This document shows positions 36,106 to 50,200 of a DNA stretch of 64,000 nucleotides, piece after piece. The DNA is taken from NCBI GenBank assembly GCA_963082875.1, contig OY720097.1, positions 15,880,501 to 15,944,500 of the forward strand. Reading direction: 5' to 3'. This DNA comes from Corella eumyota. Lineage: Eukaryota; Chordata; Ascidiacea; Phlebobranchia; Corellidae. Position 1 is the stretch's first letter; each line of letters begins with the position of its first letter. The position numbers and the translations under genes were made by a program. Under the pieces are notes generated by a model, which saw only the letters and a list, made by a program, of their open reading frames with translations, made no database searches and was not told the origin of the DNA.

Positions 36106-39100
36106 ATGAGCTGGTTTACAATATCTGATTTAGCCAAATCTGCCCTGAATGAAGCTCAAAAGAGGATAGATAAAGTTTTGGACATTCAAGATGAAAACGG
36201 AAATGGATCTGTGACAACATTAAAAAACACCTCAACATCTCTTGGTAATATCTTTCTTAATTGTAATTTGATTATTCTTTTTAAGTTTAGGTAAAATGTT
36301 TAAGTTACATACCATAATTAATTTGTAAACTTTTTTTGAAGTAAACTGTTTTGTGTAATGTATATTATATGCATTAAAATTCTGAAATTGTGTGTCTAAA
36401 CTAAGATAGTATAACTTAATTTAGTATTTTTAATATATTTGTAGGTACAGTTAATACAAATTCATCCAAAACTAAAACTGATGAAGTTACTACACAACCA
36501 AATCGACCATTGTCGGCAGAGAGGAAGGTAAACAGTAATATTACTAAGAAGAGATCGAAACCAGCTAAACTTGGTGCATCACTGACAAAAAGACAACCTT
36601 TTAGTGAAAATAAATTTAACAGCGTAAGGTAAGAAACATGTCTTCTCTTAGTTGTATTTTATACTTAAAGTTTTATTTTAGTTTTTAGCACTATTACTGC
36701 CCAAAGCATTTTTTCCAATTTTTTTTAAGTTTTACTTTTTTGTAGAAATTTGAGCCTAGAGCCTACATCTTTAAAACAGGAAGAATTGCTCATAAAAGAA
36801 CCCAGAACTCAAAATGAGAACATAGCAACTATTGATTTACAAGAAACTTTACATGAAAATAATGTGGACAATAATCAAGCTTTTGAATCATCTTTAATGA
36901 CAAGTTCTGTTGTTGAAAATAAATTTGAAGAAGAGAAACTTTTCACTGATTCTGGTGTGGATTTTATGCAAGAAACAGTCACAGAAAAATTGACTAACAG
37001 CCACAAACTAATTTCAGATGACCCAACACCTATTTTGAATAACATAAATAAATGCGAAAGCAAAACACCAGGTTTCAACTTTTTTTGCTTTTGAACATAA
37101 ATTTTTTGTATTATAATTTATTTTAGTTAAAATTTAAAAAAATATTTTTATTGTGTTTAGATTTTAATGGTGATTGTAAACACATAAATTTAAAGACCAG
37201 TCCAGCTAAACACCTTAAAGAAAACAATGACCATGTTAGTATTTTATTTCAAAAATCTTAAATCACAGAGATATGTGAAAATTTAATTAGGCAATTGCTA
37301 TTCATTTTAATATTTTCTTTTTTATGATACTCAGGGTTTTATAGAGCATAAGATAGTTTAGATATGCTTATGCTTTTCAATTGTTAATTAAAATTGTGTT
37401 GTGGTAATATTTTTTTTAATTTCCAAAAAACATTGGAGGTACAGTAGTTTGCATCACTTTTTTTTAAATTACAAAATGTATTTTTTTTAGGAGATTTCAA
37501 ATCACATGCGAGACTCTCCATGTGGTGGGTCAACTGCAACTTCCAGTGAAATTGACATTCTTGACCACGAGAGTGTTTACAGTGACACTTTTACAAGTAA
37601 AATAACGTTTCATTTTTTCATAGATTGTAATTAAAATTTGAAATCCTTTACTATTAAGCTCTGTATGACAACTATTTGGATACAAAATAAATCTCTGTTT
37701 TGTTAAGATTCAAAAATTAGTGAATTGGATGGTACTTACCCAGGAACAATGGACAATTTTTTTACTCGTGATTTTGCTGATCGAATCGGCAGTGAAGCTT
37801 CAGACTTTAGTAGAATTACATCACCACTTTCTGTAAGTGTAGTTTAATGTTTGTTAATACTTTTACTATTGAAATTATGATATAGGCTATGTAAATTTTG
37901 TTAAGTGATTTTTCAGTCCCTGCAAATTTGTAAATTTATTTTAATTTTGGTGTTCTTTTGAAAATATTTAATTTTACAGGTAAATGAGAGTGAGAATGTA
38001 GGATATAAGTCACCAGTTTTATTTACTGATCATTTTGGTATGCTATTTAAAGTTTAACTTTTGCAAATCCTAATAAATATTGAGTAAACACAATAATTTA
38101 TTATATAAACATATTAAGCTTAGTAAAGCATATTCATGTGCTTACTGTCAATTTTGTTAAATAATAAATTGTATATTATTTGGATTTAGATCCAAACACA
38201 ACTCAAGTGAATGTACAAGAACAAAAAGAAAATTTAGCAATAGAGGATAAAGTTGAAAAAGAGACAAAAAATGTTTTAGAAATTTTAATTGATGATAAAC
38301 CCGAAGAAGAAAATGCTAACAATGAAACTGTTAACAAACTTGAATTACTTGAGGATGATTTAGAGGGGGCAAATAAAAATAATTTTCCAATTGAATCAGA
38401 AACTGATATTGTAGAAACTGTTGAAACTAATTTCCTATCAGATGTTCAAGAACAAAGTTTGAATAGCTGTGAAATAGTACAACAAAAAGAACCCACTGAA
38501 ATAGATAATAAAACTGAATTAAAAGAAAATCAACAAAAGGAACATACAAACAATGAAAAGGGTTAGTTATTTTTATTTTGTTAAAATAATCGGATTTTTT
38601 GTTGGTTTGGTAGCCATGTCATGTTATACTATGAATTTATGTTTAAATATGAAAAAAAATTAGGCACTTCGAAAAATAGAAAATTTTATTTTGTTGATTT
38701 TTTTCACTGCATCGAATGTATTGATTGTTTAAATTAAAAAAAGAAGCTATGTAAAATTTTTAACACTGTCTTATAAATATTGTTTTAATTTTTTTACAGA
38801 AGAATCACAGGAGATAAATGAGAAATCTAAACCAGTTGAAAATCCAACAAACATTAATGACAAAGAAGATAAAATTAAGCAAGAGGTTTAACAAAATTAA
38901 AATGCTTTTAATATCTTTTTTTTGCATAAATTTATGGTTTTACTAAACTGTTTTTTTAAGGTTATATCCTCAACATCTGTTGACCAACTTACCGAAGAAA
39001 AATTAGCTTTTTATGATCAACAACTTGTTTCTCTAAGCCTTAGCAACGCTAGTTTATCTGAAGAAAACGACAACTTAAGGTAGAAAAAAATATGAATTTG

Positions 39101-42100
39101 TTTTGTAAATATTAGGATTTTTAAGGTTTAACTAACATTTGCACTTTAAAATTACTTGATATTATTTTTTTTTATTTTAGAAGTGAAATTGGTAATGCCA
39201 AATTAATGGCTGCCCAAGAAATAAATGAAAAAACAGTTGAATTAGAAAACACAATTGACGAAATGAATAAAACTATAGAGGTAAAGTGTTCAAAAAATTA
39301 CAATTTTAAAGTGCTAACTGTTTAATTAAATTTACTAAAATTTAAAGTAATTAAAAACAATTTAAAATTTTTTTTCTGTTTTGCTTTTGCAACTAAACAA
39401 AATTTTTATGCAGAGTTTACAAATGGAAAAGTCAAGTTTAGCAAACCAACTTTTAACAACAACTGCTGATTTAAGTCAAAGATTAAGTAGTGAGCAGGTT
39501 CAACACATGATTACTGAAAAGGAGGAGTCCATACAAGGTCTCCTACTTGAAGGTAGTAATTATTTGCAAGCTTTGTGGATAAAATTATATTTTTAAGTGC
39601 TTAAAATTAGAAAGGTATATTTTAGTATTTAAAATTTTAATTGACCAAGTTTTACTTTAATACTAAAGTGCGTTCTTAATATGCATAAATATTTTTCTAA
39701 AAACACAGTATTTCAGACACAATGTTTAATTTATACTAAATTTATCATCATACTTTGTTGATAATTTTTTATTTGAAGGTGAACAGCTGTCCAAACAGCA
39801 TTTACAACAAAACAATTTGATTAAAAAACTAAGGTCAAAGTTAACTGATAAAGAACGAGCAGTAACAGATGCAAACGAAACAATTACCCAATTTGAAACA
39901 GAAAATAAAGAGCTCAATGAGGTGAATAAATCAATGGTGTAGATTTAAAAATAAAAACAAATTTATATTAAAATATTTGATAATGTGAATCACTGATAAT
40001 ATTACACAAACAATAAATATTATTTGAAATATCGTAACAAACACATTAAATAGAAAAAAAAAAATTTTTTTGATTTAAAAACGATACCTTATAAGATTTA
40101 ATTTTTTACATACACGGTTAACAATATATATTTATATAGTTTTTCTTAAACCATTTATTTAATATTTACTTGAATATTTTTGCGCAGAGACTCTCCAAAG
40201 TGGAAGGACAGAGTAGCGAGAATCGAGGGACAGCTGAACGGTTATCTGAGGCTTACCATGTGAGAGCAGCAGAGGTGGATGACCTCCGAAACAAGTTGGA
40301 AGATGCTGAAGAAAAAAGAAGAGCTGCCCAATCCACACTGGATGCTGCATACAAGTATAAATATATATATATTTTTTTGAAATATTAATTAATTTTTTTT
40401 TTTATGAAACAAAAACTCTGTTTGCAGAGATCTTGCTGATTTACACAAGAAACAAGTAGGCATGGAAAGTGAGAAAGAAACTCAAATACAGAGAGCTGAG
40501 GAAATAGTTATGGCTCGAATGCAACAACAAATCGAGAAAATTGAACAAGATAACGAACACCAAAAGCACATGCTTGTATTACAGGTATTTCTACGTATGA
40601 AAAAATTAATTTGTTAAAAAAAGGTAAAGATTTTATATCACAAAATTACAGTATATGAATGTAAATACCAATTGCTTTTGGTATTTTGGACTTTTTATTA
40701 TATTTTTTTATGATTTTTTTTTTTTTAATAAATGGCAATTTATTTGGAATTTAATTTAAGATAAATGAACTTCATGGAACAGTTGAAAGAACTGAAGTTT
40801 TGTGTTCAAGAAAAGAAGATCAACTAAGAAAAGAAATCAAAGATCTTCAGCAAGTAAGTAGAATTTATTTTTGGATTTTAGTAATATTTAGTAAATGTGG
40901 TTTAAGAATCTTGTTAAACCAGTTTATTTGTTAAATAATCTTATCATGCATTTTGCATGCCTTTTGCACTCATTTAGTGAATGTAAAGCATTTTTTTTTT
41001 GTTTTTTAGCATACATGATTTTTTTTTAAGAAATATGCTGTGGTACATCTTTTTATAAATATAAAAAAATTACAAGTTTTGTCTTTACTTTCCTCAAGTT
41101 AATTTTATTTTAGTTTTTTATAGCCAAACTAATTTTAAATTTTTGATTTTGATTTTTCTAGCGATTGCAAGAATCTGAAATTCGCAATCATGACCTGAGT
41201 AACAGCATATCTGACTCCACTCGACCTTTGTTGAGACAAATGGAAAACTTACAAGCAACTCACTCGACTCAAGCTAAAACTTGGGATGCCCTTGAGAAAA
41301 ACCTGACTGCTAGACTAGGCAAGTTTTAATTTTTTTACTTAAAATTGAAGATATCACTTTAAATTTTTTACTATAAATAAATTTTAAATACTATTTGATA
41401 AATTATTTTTAAATATTAAAGCTTTAAACTAAATAAAAAAAAGCATACCAAAAAAATTCCCAAAAAATATATTTTGGTTATTAATATTATTTTTTTTTAG
41501 CTGATGCTCACGTACAAACCACCACTGCTCAAGAGAAAGAAAGATCAGCAAATATGTTGATGGTTGACCTTAAATCCAAATTAATTTCATCTGAGCAACA
41601 AGTTTCAAATCTTAAAGATGAAAAACAAAATTTAACTACTGAGGTTGAGCGCTTAAAATCTGAAGTGAAAACTGTGAATGAAAATTTTACAAGGCAAGTT
41701 TATATATGTATATTTAATTTTGATGTAAATTAGATTTTCCAAGTATGTGTCACTACTATCTAAACATCATGAATTTTTATTAAAAAATTTAATTGTTTTT
41801 TTTTTAAGAAGTTACAAAAAATTAAAAAAAAATTTTAAAATGTTGTCAAATTTTTAATTTTTTTAAAATTATTTTTAAGGAACAAAAGAACCTGTTTATA
41901 ATGCTAAAATATTTCAAATAAAACGAAAAACATATAAGAGAAAAATATGTTTAGATTAAAACAAGATCATGAACATGAGTTAAAAATTCACTCAGAAGCG
42001 ATGTCCAAAGCTCGAAAAGATCGACTCACTCTTGAGAATCAACTTGACATGGAAAAATTAAGATCTGATGTCGATCGTAAAAAATTTCAAGCACAATATG

Positions 42101-43749
42101 AAGCCATTCAAAAAGAAAAGGTGATTTAAATAAGAAAAAAAATTGTATATATCTTGAATTTTTTTAAATGGGTTGTTTTTTTCTTAGGAGAGGTTAGCAT
42201 GGTTAAGTAGGTCGGAGAGTGTTGGATCTGCAAGTATGTTTAACACAGATGCAGACTCCACAGATGGATCAGAAATATTCAATCATGTAATTTATGTCTA
42301 TTTTATTTTTTCCATTTTATCGCCGGCATATGGTTACAAAGGCAAAAATAATTAAATAAAAATGGTGTTAACAGGCTGATGGTGTTGACAGACAACTCTC
42401 TAGCACCACTGTGTCGGGTGTGTATGATACCATACGTTCTAGCGCCACTAGTGGTTCAGCATTGCTTGAAAACTTGCAATCCCAACTGAAACAGAGAGAT
42501 GGGGAAATTGCACAGTTACAAGTAAATTTTTTAAACATTTTTTGTCAACGAATTTTAATTATTAAGCTCCTCAACTATGTTGCAATTTTTAATTTACTTT
42601 ATTATTTTTTAATTTATAAAAATTTGGATCACTTCTTGTATGCCTATATTATACATTAGCATTACAATATTCGACGTTGGTAATCAATTTTAATACAGAT
42701 TAATTAGGGAAACAAGTAATATCGTAAAAGTTTATTAGCTGTAATGCAAAACATTAAATCTTAATTTGAAAAAAATCAATTTCATTTAGAGCATAGCAAT
42801 ATGGTAAAGTATAATAGAAGCTATAAATTATAATGCATTACTATGATCTAATCTTTCAAAGACTTTTTTAATGTGATTTCTATAATCTCCTAATACATGT
42901 AACATACTAAATTCTCTAGAATTTTGTTGTTGAAATCTAATATGTGTTTGATTTATTTTAAGTAGACAAAATTTGCAGTCTCAATATTTATTTTTTTTTT
43001 CACAGTAATGGTTTGCTAATTTAAAATATGTTTAGGGTGAAATAAACACGTTAGAACGAACTCGATCCTCGATGGCCGAGGAAATTGTCAGACTCACAAA
43101 CATGAACGAAGATCTCGAAAACTCGGTGGAAAAAGGCAAGGATCTTAAACATCAACTTAAGGTGAATGTTTTTTACAAAAAATTTATTTAATTTTTTTAT
43201 ATTTTTGGTCAAATTTGGTGTTTATAAATTACTTGTCTTATGGTCAATGTTATGACGTAAATGTTCGATTTGTTGACGTCATAAAGCGATGGTTAGACGT
43301 TACCTTTAAAGACTTTAATGTTAGCAACTTACGTCATTCTTTATTAGATGACGTCATAAACTAACATTACGTTTTAAAAATGTTAAATTAAAATTTACTA
43401 CATTTACGATGCCTAATGACGTAATTGATGATAGGAAATGAAAGCGAGGTATGACGCGGTGTTGACGATGTACGGAGAAAAGGAGGAGGAGGCGGAGGAG
43501 TTGAAGTTGGATCTGGAGGACGTGAAAGCGATGTACAGAAACCAGGTATGACGTCACAATTCGGTTTTCAATTTTTTTTTTAATAATTAAAAAAATTTTT
43601 TTTTAGTTTCTTTAATTTAATTATTGTTATAATGACGAACATATCTTTTTAGGGAATCCAGTTTCTTTTTTATGCTATTAAGACACAACATGACAGAACA
43701 TTTTAAATTCTGTTTTATTTAGATCGACTTGTTACTAAAAAAGAACTGA
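36106..43749 (+). CDS. TMF1: TATA element modulatory factor 1 (golgin TMF/ARA160)
   Basis: Long coiled-coil golgin of the trans-Golgi that captures vesicles and binds Rab6; also described as a nuclear cofactor. Exons 36106-36244, 36445-36628, 36746-37071, 37161-37234, 37491-37596, 37708-37832, 37980-38037, 38190-38561, 38800-38885, 38961-39079, 39181-39280, 39414-39552, 39779-39921, 40188-40354, 40428-40584, 40761-40853, 41162-41318, 41501-41693, 41955-42120, 42188-42286, 42375-42521, 43036-43161, 43435-43545, 43723-43749: 3414 nt, 1137 aa (human 1093). N-terminus MSWFTISDLAKSALNEAQKR matches human MSWFNASQLSSFAKQALSQA. Further blocks are TSSEIDILDHESVYSD, EGEQLSKQHLQQNNLIKKLR, STRPLLRQMENLQATH, ALLENLQSQLKQRDGEI and, in the Rab6-binding C-terminus, YGEKEEEAEELKLDLEDVK. 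Exon 8 is Glu/Asn-rich and poorly conserved. Two introns (after 41318 and 41693) need GC donors. The final exon has only eight codons and a stop. Confidence 0.96.
43253..43556 (+). promoter_or_regulatory. Cluster of TGACGTCA (CRE/ATF-type) sites
   Basis: Perfect palindromes TGACGTCA at 43274-43281, 43349-43356 and 43549-43556, plus one-off variants TGACGTAA at 43253-43260 and 43417-43424 and TTACGTCA at 43329-43336, all in the introns flanking the penultimate TMF1 exon. This is the recognition sequence of CREB/ATF bZIP factors. Binding is not shown. Confidence 0.45.
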
Positions 43750-46700
43750 TGTCACTCGACCGATCCTTGTAATTCCTTAAAACCGTTCGTTCATTCACGG
43801 TTTTTGCACTTATTTGTTACGGGGAATCCCCCCAACGTTCGCCTTACCAAACCACGTGTCAGCAATTGTCTATTTGTGGAAAAAGCTGAAGCCAAAACAT
43901 TATTTTTGTTCATGAAGCTTATTGTCGGAGATGCTTTATTTTAACAAGTGATAATTTAAAGTTATATAATTGGTAGTTACTAGTATTTTATGTTTCCCAG
44001 AAATAGCACTATTTTGTTTATTTATTTTAGAAATTAGTTTTTACTTGAAGCCTTTGTACAGAATTTTACTTACACATAAAAATGTTTGGATAATAATTAA
44101 ATTACAGTTAATTAACGATTTTAATGTCCGGTGCTTTTTAGTAGTATTTTCTAAATTCTAGTTTATCTATTTAGTGCATTGCAAAACCTTAACTAAATTT
44201 ATATTTTAGTTGGTTTCATGCATAAGCATTTTGTAAAATTGTAATTCGTATTTTAAAGCTTTTTCTTGCAAACGATATGTTAAAAATTAGTATTTTTTAA
44301 ATTTGTAAAAATTTTTAATGTCGGTTACCAAATTCCTTGCTTCTATTTATTTATTGGGTGCTATGTAAACTCCTGTCTGCAGGTTAAAAAATATTTGCAA
44401 GTCATTGCGCCCGTTCTGCGTTTATGTATTGAAACTTTTTCGCAAGAGGCGAAAATCAAAGTGCAATATTTTCATTGGTCCTTACCGCGTCGGCGAGTGA
44501 CAATTTAATGTCCCTTAAATCTCGTTGCTTTTAAGTAAATAAATAAACTTTATGCAGACCTGAGCTTAAATGGTATTAAAATAGGCCAGCAAGAAAGTTA
44601 AATAGGGAATTCGGTGAAATAAGTTGTCGAATTGTTTCTTTGTATATTCCAGAATCGTGACTGGTTTGTTACATTTTTTGAGAGCAGTGTTTGGCCTGTT
44701 AGTGTATTTGCCGAGGGCAATTAGACTACACATACTACCCGATCGTCTATTATAGGTTTATAATAGAGAAAGAGATTCATTTTATAATTTTATAGCTTTT
44801 GTTTAATGCTATAATTTTACGTAAATTATGTGTAGCGGCTTTTTTTGTCTTGCCTAAAAATGTTTATTATAGGGTTTGTAAATACGCGTATTATTCATAT
44901 ATTATTAGTATACAAACTATATTTATTTTTGAAGTTGGCCTCGTTTGAAATTTTGAAATCCAGCTAAAATAGTTTTCCGACAATTTTAATAAAAATTTTT
45001 TAAATATGTGGATAATAAATTTCAAGAACGGAATTTTTGTTTGACAACTTGAGAGAAAGATAAGAGAAAGGCATCGGTTTATGATTTTTTGCGGTCACAG
45101 ATGACATCATATGAAACACATTTACAAAGAGTGCAGGCAAGATGAACTTGTTTTAAAACTTTAATTATTTGGATTTTCAGACTTGTTGTAAAATTTGTAG
45201 ACATGTTAATGTTTTGTCATCTAAGTGATCATAAAAAATACTTCAATAGAGTTTTTTTATTATTTAGGTTATACGTTAGTTAGTTTAATAAAAAGTTATT
45301 CAGAAAGTCTTCAAATACTATTAACTTTTCCATGTTTCTTTTCGAATATAGCATAAGTGTGGCACACATATATTTATGGTAATGTTACAACATCGAAAAA
45401 TAGCTTTAAAACGTAGCAGTTGTTATTAAACTTACAACTATTGAAATCGAAATTGAAAGTGTTTTTGTACAATGTTTGTTTAAACCGATGCGTATATTTC
45501 AAACTATCATTTTTGCGTATTTATTTATTGTAATAACTAATGGGTAATTAGGCCCCTGTGCTGGTAGTAACAGTATAACTAAGTTCACTAATTTTTTACT
45601 ACGACGACTAAAAAATTTGCGATTGACATTCTAATTATAGGTTGTGTTAAGTTAAGATTGCTTATTAAGCATGCCTAATTGCCAGATCTAGACAACATTG
45701 AGTCAAAAATTGGAATTATTTTCCTTTAGGTGAATCGTAATGTTTATGTAGTTACTACAGTAGTTGTTTACCTAAAACTTCTTGTTTTTTAACGAAACAT
45801 TAAAATATAAGAATTTTATGGGGGTAAACAAACAAAATGAGTTGATTTTTGAGTTATGAATCACAGAAATTGACAAATGATACTGTATTAAGAAAAATTA
45901 TGATATCATATTTATTGTCAACTAAAAAAATGTTTACAAAATGTTATAAAAAATATAATGTGTTTTGGCATTTAAAAAAAACTAATTTGTGTTTGAAAAC
46001 AACACGAACTTTAACTTCAATGTTGTTGTTTTCTCAGTTAATTAAATTAAACCAAATACTTTGGCTTAGCGTCATGTTCTAAATCGAATTATTTTTTTAC
46101 TTTAAATGTCAATCGATAGAGGGCGCGACCGAGTTAAGTACATCAGAAAATTTTATGCACGTTTTTCTGCATAAATTTTTTGTAAACATAGGTTTTTAAT
46201 GTGATAATGTCACACACTTGTCTATATAAAAGATGGTAATGGTTTCAAACCACATATGGTCCGTGATCAAATTAAGAGATGGTTATGGTACGTATATTAT
46301 AACTGTGATAAAAGCTTAAGTAGTGATAACGGTATATTCATTAAACGAAATGCTTGACTGACAACTGGCACGCAGTTGAAAGATTTCTTGTAAAATCAAA
46401 AATAAATTTGTACTACAAGAAAGAACGCGAGTAGTTTTACTATGTTGTAAAAAAGCGTTTTTATTTGGAAACTGTAGGAGGGCGTATAATTTACTTCAAT
46501 TAAAATTTTAATGTAAATATCAGTTATGTAACCCGTCGTCAACTAAATATGTGACATTTTAAGTAAACTTTTTTTTTTTGTTTATTTTGTGTTTTTACGT
46601 AACACAAACTAATTGGACTTTCGAAACAAAGAAAAATAAATGTGCATGTTTATGGTAAATTCAACTTCTTTGCCTGTCGTTTCTAATGGCAATTTTTTTC

Positions 46701-46930
46701 AAAGTTAAATACACTTGCATCAACATGGTTATGTCAGAGAGTAATGTTTAGTAACTGAAGCACTGTCGGAAAACTACTAGTTCAAGCTTTATAAACAACG
46801 GTTATGTTAATATGAATTATGCAGGTTTACTTAACTCTTGTTCTACTTTAACCTTTCATGTTTACATGTAAAGTATTTTAATTCCGAGCAGTAAAAAAAG
46901 TTTAAACGGTTTTAATTTATTTGTTGGTTT
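43750..46930 (+). other. TMF1 3' UTR and intergenic DNA
   Basis: Begins with the TMF1 3' UTR, which holds a perfect 8-bp hairpin AAAACCGT/ACGGTTTT (43779-43786 with 43797-43804) and a kappaB-like palindrome GGGGAATCCCC at 43821-43831. Beyond it there is no supported gene. A consensus TATATAAAAG occurs at 46223-46232, but no transcript can be attached to it. Confidence 0.4.
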
Positions 46931-46950
46931 GGCATAAGGCGGAGAGTTGT

Positions 46951-47268
46951 AGTAGTTTTAATTTTGCTTATAAATTTTTATGTAGTAATTTAACTTAAAA
47001 ACTTAAGATCAAAATTAATTAAATTCAAATAAAAATATTTTATAAATGAAAACACTTTTATTAATTAAAGACCTGATGGGTGGCATATATTTTTCAAGTT
47101 TGTTTTCTAAGTAGTTTTAATTTTGCTTATAAATTTTTATGTAGTAATTTAACTTAAAAAGTTAAGATGAAAATTAATTAAATTCAAATAAAAATATTTT
47201 ATAAATAAAAACAGTTTTATTAATTAAAATCCGGATGGGTGGCATATCTTTTTCAAGTTTGTTATCTA
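46951..47268 (+). repeat. Tandem duplication, two copies of 159 bp
   Basis: Copy 1 is 46951-47109 and copy 2 is 47110-47268. Both begin AGTAGTTTTAATTTTGCTTA, contain the shared block GATGGGTGGCATAT near their ends, and finish with a TTTTCAAGTTTGTT...TCTAA segment. They align end to end without gaps that I can see and differ at only a handful of positions. No coding potential; a recent head-to-tail duplication. Confidence 0.9.
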
Positions 47269-50200
47269 AAAAAATCTGCTTCGTTTTATGTAAACTAAAA
47301 CGAGTTATTTATGAATGTGAATGGTTATTTAAGTGATAAATTTGTTAGTTTTCAACGCTTAGGTAAACTTTGTGCGTGTGTGTTCTTAGCTGCGAAAGAA
47401 CAAACCTCACAAAACCTGATAAATTGGTTTTCGGTTGGGGTTCTGGCTTAAAGAGTCACACTTTCTTATAATGTAGCATTGTTCGCGTTTGGTCAAGTTA
47501 CCAAAGGCCTCTTTAAGGTAGAGCAAGAGTCCTGTTATTTAGCTAAGGCAGGCTGGTGTTTGTTTAACCTGTTTAAATTATTACACCAGTTTGATATGAA
47601 GAAAGTTGCGCTAATACGAACGAAATTTGGATGATTTTTTCTTATGATATAATTGAAATAAAAAGTATACAAACATATTGAAAATAAATTGTTTTACATA
47701 AGGTTGCAAAGCTATTCTGCAATCGATATTTTCTCATATAATTTAAAAATCAAATTTTGCTCGCCAAAATTGGTGTTATGTATTGATTTTTTTGCCGTGC
47801 GACGCTGTCATTAGGCTGTCCGAACCTTTTTGATCTTGGGTATTGCAAAATTTGGGCGTTATCGCCGCAGCATCTAATATTATCGGTGCTTTTCTTAATG
47901 GGGATTATTATTAAAAATCATAAAAGCTGTCATGCGCTGACGCGAAGTGAAAGCCCAATTTGGAAACTTTATTAGAATTTAGGCCTTTTTAGGCTCGAAA
48001 ATTCTATTTAAAGAACCAGCACACTAAGATGACCACTTTGTTATTAGCAATTTAAGTCATTTTGTGACACTATCTTATCAAATAGTTTCGATAACCTTGT
48101 CAGTATGTGCCATGTTGTGGCGTGTGTAAGTGTGTTGAGATTAGACTTGTATTTGTATACTTGCAGGATTTAGATTAGATGATGTATAGATACTGCTAGC
48201 TCCATCATAACCACCAAACATATTCTCCAACAGTTTAAAACGTTCAGTGCTTAATCATGGTGCGCCACAGCCCACAAATTGAAAATATTAGCAAGTATGG
48301 ATAATTTCTTATTTCATGTTCTGGTATAGAGGGTAGGCTGTTTTTCATGTTGCTTTTTGACTAATTGTGATTGATTTGACATGTTCTAGGGTTATGAAAC
48401 AGGTACTAAAGTCTCAAAAGGTACATTGAATTAAAGTTAGCGTTCTAGATACAGTATGTAAAAAGGTAGTTAGTAAGTAAAGTATTTTTAATAAAGTTAA
48501 AAATAAAATAAGAAATGTAAAAAAATTGATTTCTCAAAAATTTCGTGTTGGAAAAAGTTGTTTACGTTTTTTTAGCCAATCGGTCATTCGCTAAATAAAC
48601 TTCAATATCGCAACAATACCTCGCATTTTCGTAACCCTATCTCCAGCTATACTGAATAATTGTTTACTGGTCTACACTCCATATCACTATAACGTAACGA
48701 GAGACCCTGTTGTAAAAAACACACGCATAACAATGGCTCTAAATATAACTAACTGTCTTTGTGACTGTGTTTATCATATTGTCTCTCGCGCTAAACCAAC
48801 TTTCCAAATTCCGATTGTCGATTGCGCTTGAAAGTTTGGGTCTAGTAGTTCGAGCTGAGCGGTTAGGTTTCTTTAAAGTTATTTTTAAGTACTATAACTA
48901 GAGGCGTAGTCAGATGTAAATATGGTTTTGAAAATATTTTATGGTCTAATATACTTTTAATTGTTTATTTATTAATTAAAATAAAAGAGTAGTGTGAAGA
49001 AAATTAATCTTATTTTTTAGGTAGTAACCGCAACCTTATAGCAGTTTTAAATAGAGTTTTTATATATCAAAAGTATATTTATACTAAAGTAAAATACTTT
49101 AAATTAACATGATTCAGTTAATATAAATATGTATTAATTTGGGAAAATCCAAATTTTGTTTATTAGATCTGAGAAAGTAGATACAGTATTTTTGCCTTTA
49201 AATGGCTTGCCAGACTTGCGTCATTAAAGTCTGATTCGGTATTTTTTTATTAGATTCTTTTATCGTTATATCTATATTTAGAAACTGTTATCTTAAATAT
49301 CTTAACGCATTTTCATCGTATACAAAATTAAAGAAATGTGCCTGGGGCTTGAATGAATGGAAACACTCTTACGTTTTTGTGGATAACAGAAGACATTTAA
49401 AAAAAAATGTTTTGCATTTAGCGTAACATTAAATGAATAATACACGCGGGCTTAACATGCCTTACATGCGTGAAGTTGGCCTTTAAATGAACTTGGGTTT
49501 ATTTGAACAGGCTTTACAATAGGCTATGTTATTTCAAAGAACAGATTTACTCCTTAGGAACTGGTATGTATCAACAGGTTTACGATTGTTAATCTATTTT
49601 AAACATGGTTTAATGCGTTTTATTGTTTCAGCTGTAACTAGTAAAGGAGTAATTGTCAATTTTAAATATAACCAATATTAGATTTAAGAATAATAACATA
49701 GACAGACTTTTGTTATGTCGTTTGAACAGGAAAAAATGCTATAGCATTTACTTTTTGAATAAATATTTTGGCATCCTTAAATTCTATTCTTTAGTTTTGT
49801 TCAACGCATAAACATCACGGCAATTTTGTTTTAACTATATTAGGAATTTTTAAAAGTTATCAATCGTTTCTAAAGGTTGATTGTAATAGTATTGGATCTT
49901 GATTCATAAGCAGTAAATTTCAATTAAAAAAATTAGCTGAATATATAATGATTTAACTATAACTCGTATTTAGAATTCGTTAAATAAATGGTCAGAAGAT
50001 ATTGAATATTAAATTATGTTTTACAAATTGATTTACTGGCTTAAAAAATATCTCATTCTAGATATAAATTAGGTTTTGTATAATCGTATATTGTAAAATT
50101 TATTTATTATTATTAAAGTATTTCGGATTTTTTGTTGTTCAAAATTGTGTAGAATTTTTAACTAATAAAAATAGGTTTAATTTTGTTTTAGATACTGTTC

